A DNA stretch of 64,000 nt from Treponema phagedenis (GCF_008153345.1 NZ_CP042818.1:2170001-2234000); one strand, 5' to 3'; shown: positions 43,564 to 53,100, counted from the stretch's first letter. Made by a program: numbers and translations. Notes: generated from the sequence alone by a model not told the origin.

Positions 43564-43592
43564 ACTATACTGCAAAATCTTTAATCTGTCAA
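43564..43592 (-). promoter_or_regulatory. Promoter of mglB-like gene
   Basis: On the minus strand TTGACA (43587-43592), 17 bases, TATAGT (43564-43569); the leader to the ATG is about 40 bases. Confidence 0.8.
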
Positions 43593-43653
43593 AATAAATC
43601 TTAGGTAGCAATCTCCGTACCTCAGTCCATCAGAATGTACATAGCGAAGGAAA

Positions 43654-43726
43654 TTAAATCGCAGCCCACGGAAGTACGGTTTTATTCTTTGCGTAAGATT
43701 CAATTACTTTGAAAGCTGCGATTTAA
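43654..43726. other. 12-base perfect inverted repeat with 49-base loop
   Basis: TTAAATCGCAGC at 43654-43665 pairs with GCTGCGATTTAA at 43715-43726. It lies after the ttcA stop and upstream of the mglB promoter. It could form a stem in a transcript reading through from ttcA, but it lacks a T-run. Confidence 0.35.
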
Positions 43727-43747
43727 GCAAAGGTTTTTTGTGTTTTT

Positions 43748-44455
43748 TCAAGGAAGATATTGAGGACGAATGTTTTTGAGTGAAGTAAAAAGTTTTAGCT
43801 TTAGCTCATAGCTGCCGCCGGTTAAAGCGTCAAGGCGGGATCGAGCTTCCTTTCGCGTAGAATTTGATTGGTAATTACAAGTACAGGTAGAAGAAAAATA
43901 GTTTTGCATTTGTGCATGACGGACAATCATCGGAATATCCGCAAGGCAAAGCGGACGAATCATCGTTATCGGATACTTTTCAAATTGCAATACCGGCGGC
44001 ATTGTGGAAAGAATACCTTTACCGAGTGCATTCATTAAAAGTGTTTCCAAAATATCATCAAGATGATGCCCGAGCGCAATTTTGTTGAATCCGTTTTTCA
44101 ATGCAAAATTATTCAGCTCGGTTCTGCGCTGACTTGAACACCACCAGCAATTCATACGATGTCTTTCTTTAAGCCGTCCCAACACTGAAACTGTTTTTAT
44201 AATCAGCGGAATGCCCCAGCGCTCAAATAGCTCTGCAAGATTTTGATTAAAAGGACTTCCGATGTCCGTTGCAATATGCATTGCGCTTACCGTAAATTGC
44301 GCATCTCGTCGTTTTAAACGCGCCGCAAAATATTCAGCCAAAGCGGTAGAATCCTTGCCACCCGATGCTCCGATAAGAATACGGTCTCCATCTTTTATCA
44401 TCTGATAATCAGATACCGCTTTATCGATTGTTCTGAATAATTTAGGATTTGCCAT
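43748..44455 (-). CDS. ttcA: TtcA-like tRNA 2-thiocytidine biosynthesis protein
   Basis: A 235-residue PP-loop ATPase. SGGKDS (31-36) is the PP-loop; CWWCSSQRR is a CxxC pair and a later STCTCNYQ region supplies further cysteines for the Fe-S cluster seen in TtcA; GHHLDDILETLLMN is the family motif. TtcA adds sulfur to cytidine-32 of some tRNAs. The length is a little shorter than E. coli TtcA (~310), with the C-terminal extension missing. Single gene; the ATG leads directly into the conserved N-terminus. Confidence 0.85.
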   Translation of the reverse strand: MANPKLFRTIDKAVSDYQMIKDGDRILIGASGGKDSTALAEYFAARLKRRDAQFTVSAMHIATDIGSPFNQNLAELFERWGIPLIIKTVSVLGRLKERHRMNCWWCSSQRRTELNNFALKNGFNKIALGHHLDDILETLLMNALGKGILSTMPPVLQFEKYPITMIRPLCLADIPMIVRHAQMQNYFSSTCTCNYQSNSTRKEARSRLDALTGGSYELKLKLFTSLKNIRPQYLP

Positions 44456-44631
44456 AGGATGCTATTGTATCTGAAAACAAAAGAAAAACGCAAGCACTTA
44501 CACGAAAATCACAGGCTGTACGCACAAAAAATAAAAACATACATTTGTGGGTGTTGGGTTTGAAATTTTCTTTTATCCGACTTATTTTTAGTTGTCGGAG
44601 TTTAGTACGTATAAACTTCCGGCGGAATCGG
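44456..44631. other. Spacer between ttcA and the next repeat element
   Basis: AT-rich, no gene seen; must contain the ttcA promoter on the minus strand, but no convincing box pair was identified. Confidence 0.3.
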
Positions 44632-45210
44632 TATATCGTTTTTTTGATAATTCTATCCGTTTTTAATACACCTTACAAAAATCAAGACAATTTTATAAAA
44701 AAGAGTTCGACACAACGGTTTCATTTTGCCATCCGTGGCAAAATGAAACCTATGAGTTTGAAAACTCCTATTATACAAATGTGGTAGTTTTCAAACTCAA
44801 TTCTGTGTGGAACCACGGGCGTCTGTGCCCGTTCTGATTTTGCCATCCGTGGCAAAATTATACCTTGCGAGTTTTAAAGCTTTGGAAACAGTCTTGCTTT
44901 AAAACATCGCTGCTGCTTGGAACCACGGGCGTCTGTGCCCGTTCTGACTTTTGACGTCCATGTCAAACCAAACCTGTCTGCGTGGAACCACCGCCACGCC
45001 CTGATTTTTAGTATTCTTGATTAAATCAGTGCTGCGAGTTTAAAAACTCCTATTTATGTCGGTGTGGTAGTTTTTAAACATCGTTTTACATTGTTCTGAG
45101 TTTTGACAACGGTGAGTAAACTTACCATAGGAATGCTAAATCCAACATTCGGTAAGCCGCCTGTTGATTTTCCGTTTAAGTATAAGAGAAGTTAATTGCG
45201 GAACGCTATA
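44632..45210. mobile_element. MITE-like element enlarged by many hairpin modules
   Basis: Left end near ATATCGTTTTTTTGATAA with TTTTTAATACACCTTAC, right end GAAGTTAATTGCGGAACGCTATA. Inside: module A at 44717-44750 (perfect 14-base stems GGTTTCATTTTGCC around loop ATCCGT), B variant with stem GTTTGAAAACT/AGTTTTCAAAC, C with GGGC/GCCC and loop GTCTGT, a second A (TTTTGCC, ATCCGT, GGCAAAA), B, C, a third A (TTTGAC, GTCCAT, GTCAAA), then a copy of most of the 198-base unit of the 28 kb array. Ends with GTGAGTAAACTTACCATAGG. Confidence 0.8.
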
Positions 45211-45254
45211 CCGGGATTTTGGTGTTCAGTTTTTCTTAAATATTTTTTTAGAGC

Positions 45255-45295
45255 TTGACATTTATGACCAAGAGTTATAAGATGACCAACAGTCA
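45255..45295 (+). promoter_or_regulatory. Promoter and probable TetR operator of the RND operon
   Basis: -35 TTGACA at 45255-45260; -10 TAAGAT at 45278-45283 (17-base spacer) or TATAAG two bases earlier. ATGACCAA occurs twice, at 45264-45271 and 45282-45289, bracketing the -10 box with an 18-base period, and the second overlaps the palindrome TGAC-CAACA-GTCA (45283-45295). This fits autoregulation by the TetR-type protein encoded next. Confidence 0.6.
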
Positions 45296-45310
45296 GTAAA
45301 CGGAGTTATG

Positions 45311-45970
45311 ATGGGAATTGCAGATAGAAAAATTCGTGAACGGGAAGCGCGTCGGGCAGCTATTCTTGAGCAGGCGATGCAGCTCATTCATGAAAAAGGA
45401 GTAAACTCGTTCAATATGCAGGATCTTGCCGATCGGTTAGAGCTGAGCAAGGCAACCTTGTATCTTTCTTTTAAGAGTAAGGAAGAACTTTTATCTGAAC
45501 TCATGTCTGATGCCTTGGATGAGTTTATCCGTTCGGTGGAACCGCAAATCAGCGATTCAAAGACAGGAATAGAAGGCTTGCGTAAGTTATGGCTTTGTTA
45601 TCTTGAAAATTTCAGTAAAGAAAATGAACTTTTTTTGGCAATGGGAATTCAAAACACCCTTGCCGTAGGAATGCCTTTACACACCGCCATTTCAGGAGAT
45701 GGCAATTCTTCTATGCAAAAAATAGTCAGTCTGATTAACAATATTTTACAGCACGGACTTGCAGACGGAACCTTGGATGCTTCTATCCAGCCCGCACAGG
45801 TAACTAAAATGTTAATTCTTATTGCTACCGGTATTATACAAAGTGTGGCCCAACTACCGGAAGAATTACGCGACCCGAACAAAATTACTCAAGAAATGAA
45901 ATCGATATTTGAAATTATTTTACGCGGTCTTGCTTCGGATCGGGTAGATAAAACAAACTTACATTTATAA
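45311..45970 (+). CDS. TetR/AcrR-family transcriptional regulator
   Basis: A 219-residue repressor-type protein: N-terminal TetR helix-turn-helix (about residues 12-58, AAILEQAMQLIHEKGVNSF then MQDLADRLELSKATLYLSF) and a helical ligand-binding C-terminal domain. First gene of an operon with an RND transporter, a LolA-like protein and an outer-membrane protein, and preceded by repeated ATGACCAA half-sites over its own promoter, so it probably controls the operon in response to a transported or toxic ligand. ATG at 45311 is preferred over the ATG just before it because GGAG is five bases upstream. Confidence 0.9.
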   Translation: MGIADRKIREREARRAAILEQAMQLIHEKGVNSFNMQDLADRLELSKATLYLSFKSKEELLSELMSDALDEFIRSVEPQISDSKTGIEGLRKLWLCYLENFSKENELFLAMGIQNTLAVGMPLHTAISGDGNSSMQKIVSLINNILQHGLADGTLDASIQPAQVTKMLILIATGIIQSVAQLPEELRDPNKITQEMKSIFEIILRGLASDRVDKTNLHL

Positions 45971-45999
45971 ATATCACAAAAGATAGAAGGAATAAGAGT

Positions 46000-48804
46000 A
46001 TGAAAGAAAAACAACCGAAAAAATCAAGCACAAAAAAAAGAAATCGTTTTTTTAGTTTTGAACGGTTTTATGCACATCCGCTTGTGATGCTTTTAGTTAT
46101 TTTAGGTATCACCATATTTTTTGCCTTACAGCTTTTATATGTGCAGCTGGACAATAATAATTTCCGATTTATTCCGAAAACGGATCCGGCTCGTATGGCG
46201 GATCAAAAAATTTCCGAAATATTCGGTCCCGAACTGCCTATCATGATCGGAATAAAGCGGGAATATTCTACAATCCTTGATAAACAGTTTCTTGATAAGG
46301 TAAGAGAGCTGATAAAGGAATTTGACACTATCAAGTTGGTAAAAACCGATGGGGTAATCTCTGTTTTGTCTACAAAACATATTGAAAGCGGCATCGGTGG
46401 AGAATCAATTCACACCGATGATTTGATTCCTGAAAACTTTACCGGCAGTCCTGAGGAAATAAGTGCCGTGCGCGAAAAATTGCGTGACTGGGAACTGTAT
46501 GCACGCAGCCTTATTTCGGACGATCTGAAATCTATGCAAATTATGATTTTCTTGGATACGGAGCATTCAAGCAGCGGCGGGCCGGAGGCGATGGCTGCCT
46601 GTCAGCAAATTATGGCAATGCTGGACAACTGGGACTGCCCCGATGCCGAAACCTATATTACCGGTATGACTATTTTCAGTGAAATTATTAACGAGGCTAC
46701 CGCTCACGATTTAAAATTTCTCATTCCTTTGGTAATTATTGTTGTGGTAGTAGTTCTCTTTTTATCTTTCAGGCGCTTTACCGGTATTTACTTGCCGCTT
46801 TTAACGGTTATCATCTCTACAATCTGGGCAATCGGTGCTATGTCTTTATGCCGAGTTCCCTTGTCAATTTTATCTACCGTTTTGCCCGTTATCTTAATCG
46901 CCATAGGCAGTGCATACGGAATCCATGTTATCAATCACTATTTTGATCAAGTAGTGCAGGATACTACTATTTCCAAAGAAGAGCATGCAAAACAAGTTAT
47001 CAATTCAATACGGCATATTATACGCCCGGTATTCTTAGCGGCACTTACAACCTTTGCCGGATTTGTTTCTTTTTGTTTTACTTCCGTGCCTCCTATTTTT
47101 GAGTTCGGGATATTTTCAAGTTTCGGTGTTATTGCCGCTTTCAGTATTGCGGTTACTTTGATTCCCGCTATTTTGATTTTACGCGGTCCCAGAAAGCCCA
47201 TAATGAGTCAATTATTTAAGAAAAGACGAAAAACGGAAGAACAGCTTGAGCAACGAAGCCGCCGAATGGATCAGGTTATTACAAGCACCTTATTGGTAAT
47301 TAACAATCACCGCAGAACGATTTTGTTCGGCATGCTTCTTCTCGTTGTTTTTTCTGGTTTAGGAATGTCTAGGCTGGTGATTGATAATGTGATGATGGAA
47401 TATTTTGAACCGACCGTTCCTGTTGTACAGTCTGATGTCTTTATACGTGAAAAATTCGGCGGCTCAAAACTCTTAAATGTTTTAATTTCAACCCCCGATA
47501 AAGACGAGACAATATTACGCCCCGATGTTTTGCAGGCAATGGACGGATTAACAACCTATCTTGAAAAAAATGTTCCGGACGTAGGAAAAGTAACTTCTAT
47601 TGTTCCGCTCATTAAACGAATCAATCAAGTATATAATGCGGATGCTTCGCCGGAAGGTTTACCTGAAAGGAAGGTTATTGCGGAAAGCTCGTCAGCCGAT
47701 GACGGATTTGGTGATTTCGGCAGCGATAATGATGATAGTTTCGGAGATTTCAGTATTGACGAATCGGAAACCGCTGAGCATACAAACAGCTCAAGTTATA
47801 AAATTCCGGAATACAATTTCCCGACTCTTTTAACCAATCTGAATAAGATAATACGAAATTCGGATAAGGATACCATGACCGCGGATGAGCTTGTAACCGA
47901 GCTTGAAAAACAAAACAATTACAGAGGTTTGGCATATTATGAGATTCCTTCAGATCCTAAAAAATACGGTGTAAGTACGGAAAAAGAGTTAGAGGCAATT
48001 ATTAATGATTATTTAGTGTTGCTTGCGGGGAATTCCAAGGGATTTGTCGATGAGCCGATAAAACCGCGAATACTTAAAATGAATTTGCAATTACGGACTC
48101 TCGGACAAAAAGATTCCGACCAAGTATTGGATACGGTTAAAAAATATATCCAAAATGAATTTCCGCAAGATTTACAAATAGAGTACGGCGGTTATGCACT
48201 GATTGAAAAATCACTTAATCACCTAGTTGTTGAATCACAGCTTATATCGCTCGCGGTCTCTTTTGTAATTGTCTTTTTGATTATCGCGATCTATTATCGG
48301 TCGGTTGTTGCGGGGCTTATCGGAAGTGTGCCGCTGTTTATTTCAATCATGGTTAACTTTGGCGTAATGGGATATTTCGGGATTAAGCTTAATATCGGTA
48401 CTGCAATGGTTGCAAGCTTTGCAATAGGAATAGGTATTGATTATACGATACACTACCTTGCTGCCTATCATTCCGCATATCTTCAAAATAAGGGCGAAAA
48501 CTTTTTGCCGCAAACATTTTACGGTTCCGGAAAGGCAATATTGTTTAATGCGGCATCGGTTGGAGCGGGCTTTGCGGTGCTGATGCTTTCAAAGTTTAAT
48601 ATGCTTGCGGAACTCGGTCTTTTGATTGCAATTGTGATGGTAACAAGCTCTTTTGCAAGTTTAACCATTTTACCAACAATATTAAATATTGTGAAACCTA
48701 AGTTTATTACAAAGGTTTTAAAAGCAGACAGGGTGGAAGCTTTAATTGATGCAACGAGCGAGGAGGAACCCTCGTCGGAATACAGTATGGAGGAAAACAA
48801 ATGA
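46000..48804 (+). CDS. RND/MMPL-type transporter
   Basis: A 934-residue inner-membrane transporter of the MMPL branch of RND proteins. Two halves, each with one helix, a large periplasmic domain and a cluster of five helices: first helix at ~32-52, cluster ~235-400 (IAIGSAYGIHVINHY, sterol-sensing-like region), second helix ~440-460, cluster ~745-905 (FAIGIGIDYTIHYL, the family core motif). The second periplasmic domain has an acidic low-complexity insert at ~566-587 (FGDFGSDNDDSFGDFS). Members move lipids, lipid-linked sterol-like molecules or drugs. AAGGA precedes the ATG. Its stop overlaps the next start (ATGA). Confidence 0.9.
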   Translation: MKEKQPKKSSTKKRNRFFSFERFYAHPLVMLLVILGITIFFALQLLYVQLDNNNFRFIPKTDPARMADQKISEIFGPELPIMIGIKREYSTILDKQFLDKVRELIKEFDTIKLVKTDGVISVLSTKHIESGIGGESIHTDDLIPENFTGSPEEISAVREKLRDWELYARSLISDDLKSMQIMIFLDTEHSSSGGPEAMAACQQIMAMLDNWDCPDAETYITGMTIFSEIINEATAHDLKFLIPLVIIVVVVVLFLSFRRFTGIYLPLLTVIISTIWAIGAMSLCRVPLSILSTVLPVILIAIGSAYGIHVINHYFDQVVQDTTISKEEHAKQVINSIRHIIRPVFLAALTTFAGFVSFCFTSVPPIFEFGIFSSFGVIAAFSIAVTLIPAILILRGPRKPIMSQLFKKRRKTEEQLEQRSRRMDQVITSTLLVINNHRRTILFGMLLLVVFSGLGMSRLVIDNVMMEYFEPTVPVVQSDVFIREKFGGSKLLNVLISTPDKDETILRPDVLQAMDGLTTYLEKNVPDVGKVTSIVPLIKRINQVYNADASPEGLPERKVIAESSSADDGFGDFGSDNDDSFGDFSIDESETAEHTNSSSYKIPEYNFPTLLTNLNKIIRNSDKDTMTADELVTELEKQNNYRGLAYYEIPSDPKKYGVSTEKELEAIINDYLVLLAGNSKGFVDEPIKPRILKMNLQLRTLGQKDSDQVLDTVKKYIQNEFPQDLQIEYGGYALIEKSLNHLVVESQLISLAVSFVIVFLIIAIYYRSVVAGLIGSVPLFISIMVNFGVMGYFGIKLNIGTAMVASFAIGIGIDYTIHYLAAYHSAYLQNKGENFLPQTFYGSGKAILFNAASVGAGFAVLMLSKFNMLAELGLLIAIVMVTSSFASLTILPTILNIVKPKFITKVLKADRVEALIDATSEEEPSSEYSMEENK

Positions 48805-49574
48805 AAAAGAAATTTTTTGCATTACTGATCGGTTTTTGTGCAATCGGTTTTATTTTTGCGGATGATGCTGCGGAAATTATGAAACAGGCACGAAAAAATG
48901 CGGATGTGGATTCTGTCGGCACACAGGCGGAAATGCACTTACAAAATAACGGTAAAACCGTAAATATTCTGAAAATAAATCAGTATACGTCAAAAAATAA
49001 GAGCGGTGATCAAAGAACTTTTATTGCTTTTACCGCACCGGCAAATGTACGCGGAACACGTTTTTTAACTATTCAAAAAAAGAAGGGAGCTCTCGATCAG
49101 CGTATATTTTTACCGTCGCTCGGAAAAGTTCGTCGTATTGCGGGAGCAACCGAAGGAACCACCAGTTTTATGGGAACAGACTTTTCCTATAATGATATTT
49201 CATTTATGAGCAGAGACCTTGATCTTGATGTATACAAAATTGTGAACACCGAAAACTTTAACGGTAAAGATTGTAATGTTATTGAATCCGTGCCGAAAGA
49301 TACAAAATATGAATACTCAAAAACTCTTTTATGGATAGAAAAAGGGAATAATCGTTTTTGGAAAGCGGAATTTTATGATAAAAAAGGTGCCGCGGTAAAA
49401 CGTATTGAGCTGTCCAATTATAAAACGCTGCAGGGTATTGATACGCCAATGACAATAAAACTTACAACGCTTAGTGCAAAAACATCTACATTGATCAAAG
49501 TCCTTAAAATGCAATATAATATGGAAATACCTGAAAAAGTTTTTACTGCTCAATATCTTGAGCTTGGAAAATAA
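48801..49574 (+). CDS. LolA-like outer-membrane lipoprotein-sorting protein
   Basis: A 257-residue periplasmic protein with signal peptide ending around IFA-DDA (residue ~21). The sequence (FTAPANVRGTRFLTIQKKKG, RIFLPSLGKVRRIAG, GTDFSYNDIS) is characteristic of the LolA-like/outer membrane lipoprotein-sorting family that accompanies MMPL transporters. The half-barrel fold binds acyl chains. The ATG overlaps the RND stop codon, so the two are translationally coupled. Suggested role: carry a lipid between the RND pump and the outer membrane. A perfect hairpin follows at 49585-49606 before the barrel gene. Confidence 0.88.
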   Translation: MKKKFFALLIGFCAIGFIFADDAAEIMKQARKNADVDSVGTQAEMHLQNNGKTVNILKINQYTSKNKSGDQRTFIAFTAPANVRGTRFLTIQKKKGALDQRIFLPSLGKVRRIAGATEGTTSFMGTDFSYNDISFMSRDLDLDVYKIVNTENFNGKDCNVIESVPKDTKYEYSKTLLWIEKGNNRFWKAEFYDKKGAAVKRIELSNYKTLQGIDTPMTIKLTTLSAKTSTLIKVLKMQYNMEIPEKVFTAQYLELGK

Positions 49575-49584
49575 GAGTTACAAC

Positions 49585-49606
49585 ACGGAGAGCGTTTGCT
49601 CTCCGT
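49585..49606 (+). other. Intercistronic hairpin
   Basis: ACGGAGAGC, loop GTTT, GCTCTCCGT: nine perfect pairs, but followed by ATTAACC rather than a T-run. It may be a partial terminator or an mRNA-stabilising stem between the LolA-like and barrel genes. Confidence 0.55.
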
Positions 49607-49664
49607 ATTAACCTAATTCTTAAGTTATAATTCTGCATAGGATGTGTTTGCAAAAGGAGCGTGT

Positions 49665-51407
49665 ATGAAGCAGATTGTGTTTATTTTTTGTTGCCTATTT
49701 TCTTTTTATATATGGGCACAAGAAAATACCGAAGATACCGATGCCCCATTAAGTTTTGAAAGTTTTAACAGCGAAGAAGCTTCTGCCGAATCTGCTGATA
49801 CCGACAGTCAAAACGATGATTTCGGTTTTGGCAGTTTTGATCATCAGGGAGATTCGGCTGAAGACGCTGAAAAAAATTTTAAGATTTCCTTTGGCGGCGC
49901 TCTTTATGCAGGCGGTAGACTTTTTTTTAATGACTTTAAAAAGTTCAAAGATTTTCATCCGGGCTCTCTTGTATGGGGCAATTTGCATATACGAGCGGAA
50001 GCCCCGCTTACCCAAGCATATTTCGGGGTGGATTTAAGCGATCAAACGCTTCCGATTAATCTCGGTTATAAACCGAAAATTTTCCCGCCTAAACCGCAAA
50101 TTCCTAATTTTATTGAGCAGGCATATATGCAGTTATCGGTCGGTCCGGTTGTTTTCGGCGGAGGCATAAAAAAACTGACTTGGGGAAGGGCGGATGCAAT
50201 GAGCGTGCTTGATGTTATCAACCCGCAAGATTACAGCGATATGTCCGTGCTCGATTTTGAAAAACTGAAAATTGCCCGTCCGATGTTTTACCTTACCAGT
50301 TACCTTCCGCATGATATGCGCCTTGAGGCGGTTTTTTTGCCCGTCTTTGAAGGAGATCGTTTTGCTTTAACTGGGAGATGGGCGCCCGTACAGCTAACCG
50401 AAAAAACCTCCGTTGAATCTTTGTTGTCTACGGAAAATCTTGCAAAAATAAAAGAGATAAAAGATCAGATGCTGAATCCACTAAACATGCTTCCTCCCGG
50501 GTTAAAAGGTCTCATACCTGAAAGTATATTACATGATATCTCAGCCCCAATCGGAAACGCATCTTTACCAAAGATAGAAACTGACAAAATTCCCGATATA
50601 ATAATGGATAGTGTTTTTAGCGATTTGGAAAAAAAGACCTCGACAATTAAATATGCGCAAGGCGGCATTCGCTACACTGCTACAATAAACGGCGCCCATG
50701 ATCTTGGCTTTCAATATTATTACGGAAGATGGCATCGTCCTGCTATGAAAATGGATATTGATAAAATAAATGCCACTATAAAAAAATATACGGATTTGCT
50801 TAAAAGAGTATTGGATCCTCTAGCTAAAAAAGAAGAAAAAGAAAAGGCTATAGAAGAGCTAAAAACGATAAAATTTCCTACAGATGCTATCGGATTTGAC
50901 TACAATCCCTATCACCAAATAGGTATTGATTACGGGACTACTGTGGGGCCGGTAAATCTTAGGGCTGAATTCGCGGCAAATATCACCTACGATATAAAAG
51001 GAAATGACCCCTCGGTGTATAATCCGTCCTTAGCATGGAACTTCGGACTTGATTATACTACACCTTTTGGTATGATGTTGAACGGAACCGTTGTGGAAAA
51101 CATTCGTTTAATGCAAAAGAAAACAAATGAAAATAAATTTGATATTGAAAAAGGCACCAACGCGACGAATACAAAAATTGTTTTTGTAATTGACCAAACT
51201 TTGTTACGAGACTCTTTGCACTTAAAATTGAATACGGTTGTCGGGATTGAAGATGCCGATTTTATGATTTGTCCCGCGGTAAGCTGGCAGTTCGGAACCC
51301 TGCTTGTTGATTGCAGCCTTGGATTCTTTGGCGGCAAAAAAACGGGTGAACTCGGGCAGTACCGCGGCAATCACTATATAAAAGCATCGATCGGCTATGT
51401 TTTTTAA
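49665..51407 (+). CDS. Putative outer-membrane beta-barrel partner of RND system
   Basis: A 580-residue exported protein: signal peptide to about residue 18 (FCCLFSFYIWA-QE), an acidic Ser/Asp-rich linker (19-75), then a long domain with alternating strands (GGALYAGGRLFFNDF, LGFQYYYGRWHRPAM, AEFAANITYDI, NHYIKASIGYVF at the C-terminus). The terminal aromatic residue (Phe) and strand pattern suggest an outer-membrane barrel, similar to DUF1302-like proteins found with MMPL transporters. A helical charged segment at about 355-400 may be a periplasmic plug or coiled region. AAAGGAG lies five bases before the ATG. Function is inferred from the operon. Confidence 0.7.
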   Translation: MKQIVFIFCCLFSFYIWAQENTEDTDAPLSFESFNSEEASAESADTDSQNDDFGFGSFDHQGDSAEDAEKNFKISFGGALYAGGRLFFNDFKKFKDFHPGSLVWGNLHIRAEAPLTQAYFGVDLSDQTLPINLGYKPKIFPPKPQIPNFIEQAYMQLSVGPVVFGGGIKKLTWGRADAMSVLDVINPQDYSDMSVLDFEKLKIARPMFYLTSYLPHDMRLEAVFLPVFEGDRFALTGRWAPVQLTEKTSVESLLSTENLAKIKEIKDQMLNPLNMLPPGLKGLIPESILHDISAPIGNASLPKIETDKIPDIIMDSVFSDLEKKTSTIKYAQGGIRYTATINGAHDLGFQYYYGRWHRPAMKMDIDKINATIKKYTDLLKRVLDPLAKKEEKEKAIEELKTIKFPTDAIGFDYNPYHQIGIDYGTTVGPVNLRAEFAANITYDIKGNDPSVYNPSLAWNFGLDYTTPFGMMLNGTVVENIRLMQKKTNENKFDIEKGTNATNTKIVFVIDQTLLRDSLHLKLNTVVGIEDADFMICPAVSWQFGTLLVDCSLGFFGGKKTGELGQYRGNHYIKASIGYVF

Positions 51408-51495
51408 AAAACTATGAGCCAAATCTGTTTGCAAATTTATTTTGGTATATAATTTCTACTTGTACCAAAAAAGGAAAAATGCTAGTATAAGCCTT

Positions 51496-52026
51496 ATGAA
51501 AATTACGAAAGATTGTGTTGTAAACATTGAGTATACACTCAAAGACGAGGCGGGAGAAATTCTTGATTCTTCCGCTGTGATGGGTCCTTTGGAATATGTA
51601 CAAGGGTACGGAATGTTGATTCCCGGACTTGAAAAAGTAATGGAAGGAAAAGAGCCTGGAGATAGTTTTGATATTACCGTTCCGCCTGCCGAAGCATACG
51701 GCGAGATAGCCGAAGGCTTAAAACTGGAAGTAGATCGCAGTCAATTTCCTCCCGATGTTGAGATTGAAGTAGGAATGCAGTTTGATGCGGGATCCGGACA
51801 CGAAAGCAGATTGGTTACCGTTACCGACATTGACGGTGATAAAATCTTTATTGATGCAAACCACCCGCTTGCAGGCGAAACTCTACATTTTGATATTGAA
51901 GTGCTTTCCGTCAGAGAAGCAAGCGAAGAAGATTTAGCTTCTATTTTATACGGCGGCGGTTGTGATTGCGGCGATCATGATCATGATTGTAGCACAGGCT
52001 GCGGAAGCTGCTGCGGATGCCACTAA
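51496..52026 (+). CDS. slyD: SlyD-type FKBP peptidyl-prolyl isomerase
   Basis: A 176-residue cytoplasmic isomerase/chaperone. FKBP core with GPLEYVQGYGMLIPGLEKVMEG (split around residue 35-56) and an IF-chaperone insert (~70-130), then the hallmark metal-binding tail rich in Cys and His (GGGCDCGDHDHDCSTGCGSC, last 24 residues), which binds nickel or zinc. In E. coli SlyD delivers Ni to HypB for hydrogenase assembly; here hypB is a pseudogene at 59 kb. Start at ATG 51496, no strong ribosome-binding site. The next gene overlaps the last ten bases. Confidence 0.93.
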   Translation: MKITKDCVVNIEYTLKDEAGEILDSSAVMGPLEYVQGYGMLIPGLEKVMEGKEPGDSFDITVPPAEAYGEIAEGLKLEVDRSQFPPDVEIEVGMQFDAGSGHESRLVTVTDIDGDKIFIDANHPLAGETLHFDIEVLSVREASEEDLASILYGGGCDCGDHDHDCSTGCGSCCGCH

Positions 52027-53048
52027 GTAAACAAAAACAAGACAGCCTCATACCTCTGTTCGGGGCTGTCTGTTTTTTTCTTTCCGTCATCGAATTTATG
52101 ATCCCCAAGCCATTACCTTTTTTGCGCTTGGGTCTCGCTAACCTCCCGCTTTTATTTGCGGCAGACCTTCTTTCTTTTTCCGGATATTTATTACTTGTTT
52201 TTATCAAGATAATCGGCCAGGCGGTTATAAACGGAACGCTCTTTTCTTATATCTTGCTTTTTTCGATGGCGGGCAGTATTTCTTCGGCGCTGGTAATGTT
52301 CGGCTTAAGAAAAATTTCAGGTAAATACCTGTCATTTATCGGAATAAGCGTAGCAGGTTCGTTTTCATCAAACATGGTGCAGTTATTACTTGCACGGTTT
52401 CTTATTTTTGGTGAAGGCGTATGGTATATTCTCCCGCCGTTTTTTATTATCGGAGCGATAACCGGCGTTGCGCTTGGCTCTTTTGTAAACAGTTTTGTTG
52501 AAAATTCCTCATGGTATCAACAAATTACCGATGAAAATTATACGTTCATGATAAAAACTGCAGAAAAAGAGGATACTGTTTCTCTTACTCAAATTTATAT
52601 ACGCATAGCAGTCGGGTTCCTTTTTATTTTGTTGCTGGTTTTTGTCAATCTGCCTGCCGCCAAGGCGATAGTTTTCGGTGCTGCTCTCATTCTCTGTTTA
52701 ATTGACAGACAAAAAATTCACTTTATCTCGCTTTTTCTTATTTCGGTCAGCATTATTGTTTTTAATCTTTTGCCGCCTTTTGGAAAGGTGCTTTTTTCCG
52801 TCTTCGATTTTCCTGTTACTGCCGGAGCGCTGCTTCGCGGCATAGAAAAGGTTCTAATTCTTGAAGGAATGATTTATACTTCCCGATGGATGCTTAACTG
52901 TCCGATAAAATTGCCGGGCGCTATCGGAAAAAAAGTATCTGACTCGCTGATTATTTTTAAGAAACTTGTCTTGGTAAAAAGTGAATTTCGGTTTAAGGAC
53001 ATTATCGGAAGCCTTGACGAAATATTATTCAGTGTGGAACTCCTTTAA
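52017..53048 (+). CDS. Gx transporter family membrane protein
   Basis: A 343-residue protein. Residues ~10-165 match the Gx transporter / heptaprenyl diphosphate synthase component I family (FMIPKPLPFLRLGLANLPLL, then GQAVINGTLFSYILLFSMAG, AGSFSSNMVQLLLA), which is structurally like ECF substrate-binding S components. The C-terminal half (~200-340) has four more helices and the GALLRGIEKVLILEGMIYTSRWM stretch, like the transmembrane part of ECF T components, so a fusion of the two types is possible (inference). Overlaps the slyD stop by ten bases. A bidirectional terminator follows. Confidence 0.75.
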   Translation: MPLSKQKQDSLIPLFGAVCFFLSVIEFMIPKPLPFLRLGLANLPLLFAADLLSFSGYLLLVFIKIIGQAVINGTLFSYILLFSMAGSISSALVMFGLRKISGKYLSFIGISVAGSFSSNMVQLLLARFLIFGEGVWYILPPFFIIGAITGVALGSFVNSFVENSSWYQQITDENYTFMIKTAEKEDTVSLTQIYIRIAVGFLFILLLVFVNLPAAKAIVFGAALILCLIDRQKIHFISLFLISVSIIVFNLLPPFGKVLFSVFDFPVTAGALLRGIEKVLILEGMIYTSRWMLNCPIKLPGAIGKKVSDSLIIFKKLVLVKSEFRFKDIIGSLDEILFSVELL

Positions 53049-53100
53049 AAAAATCCTTTATCGCCGTATTGATACAATACTAAGTGCTGATAGTAAAATT

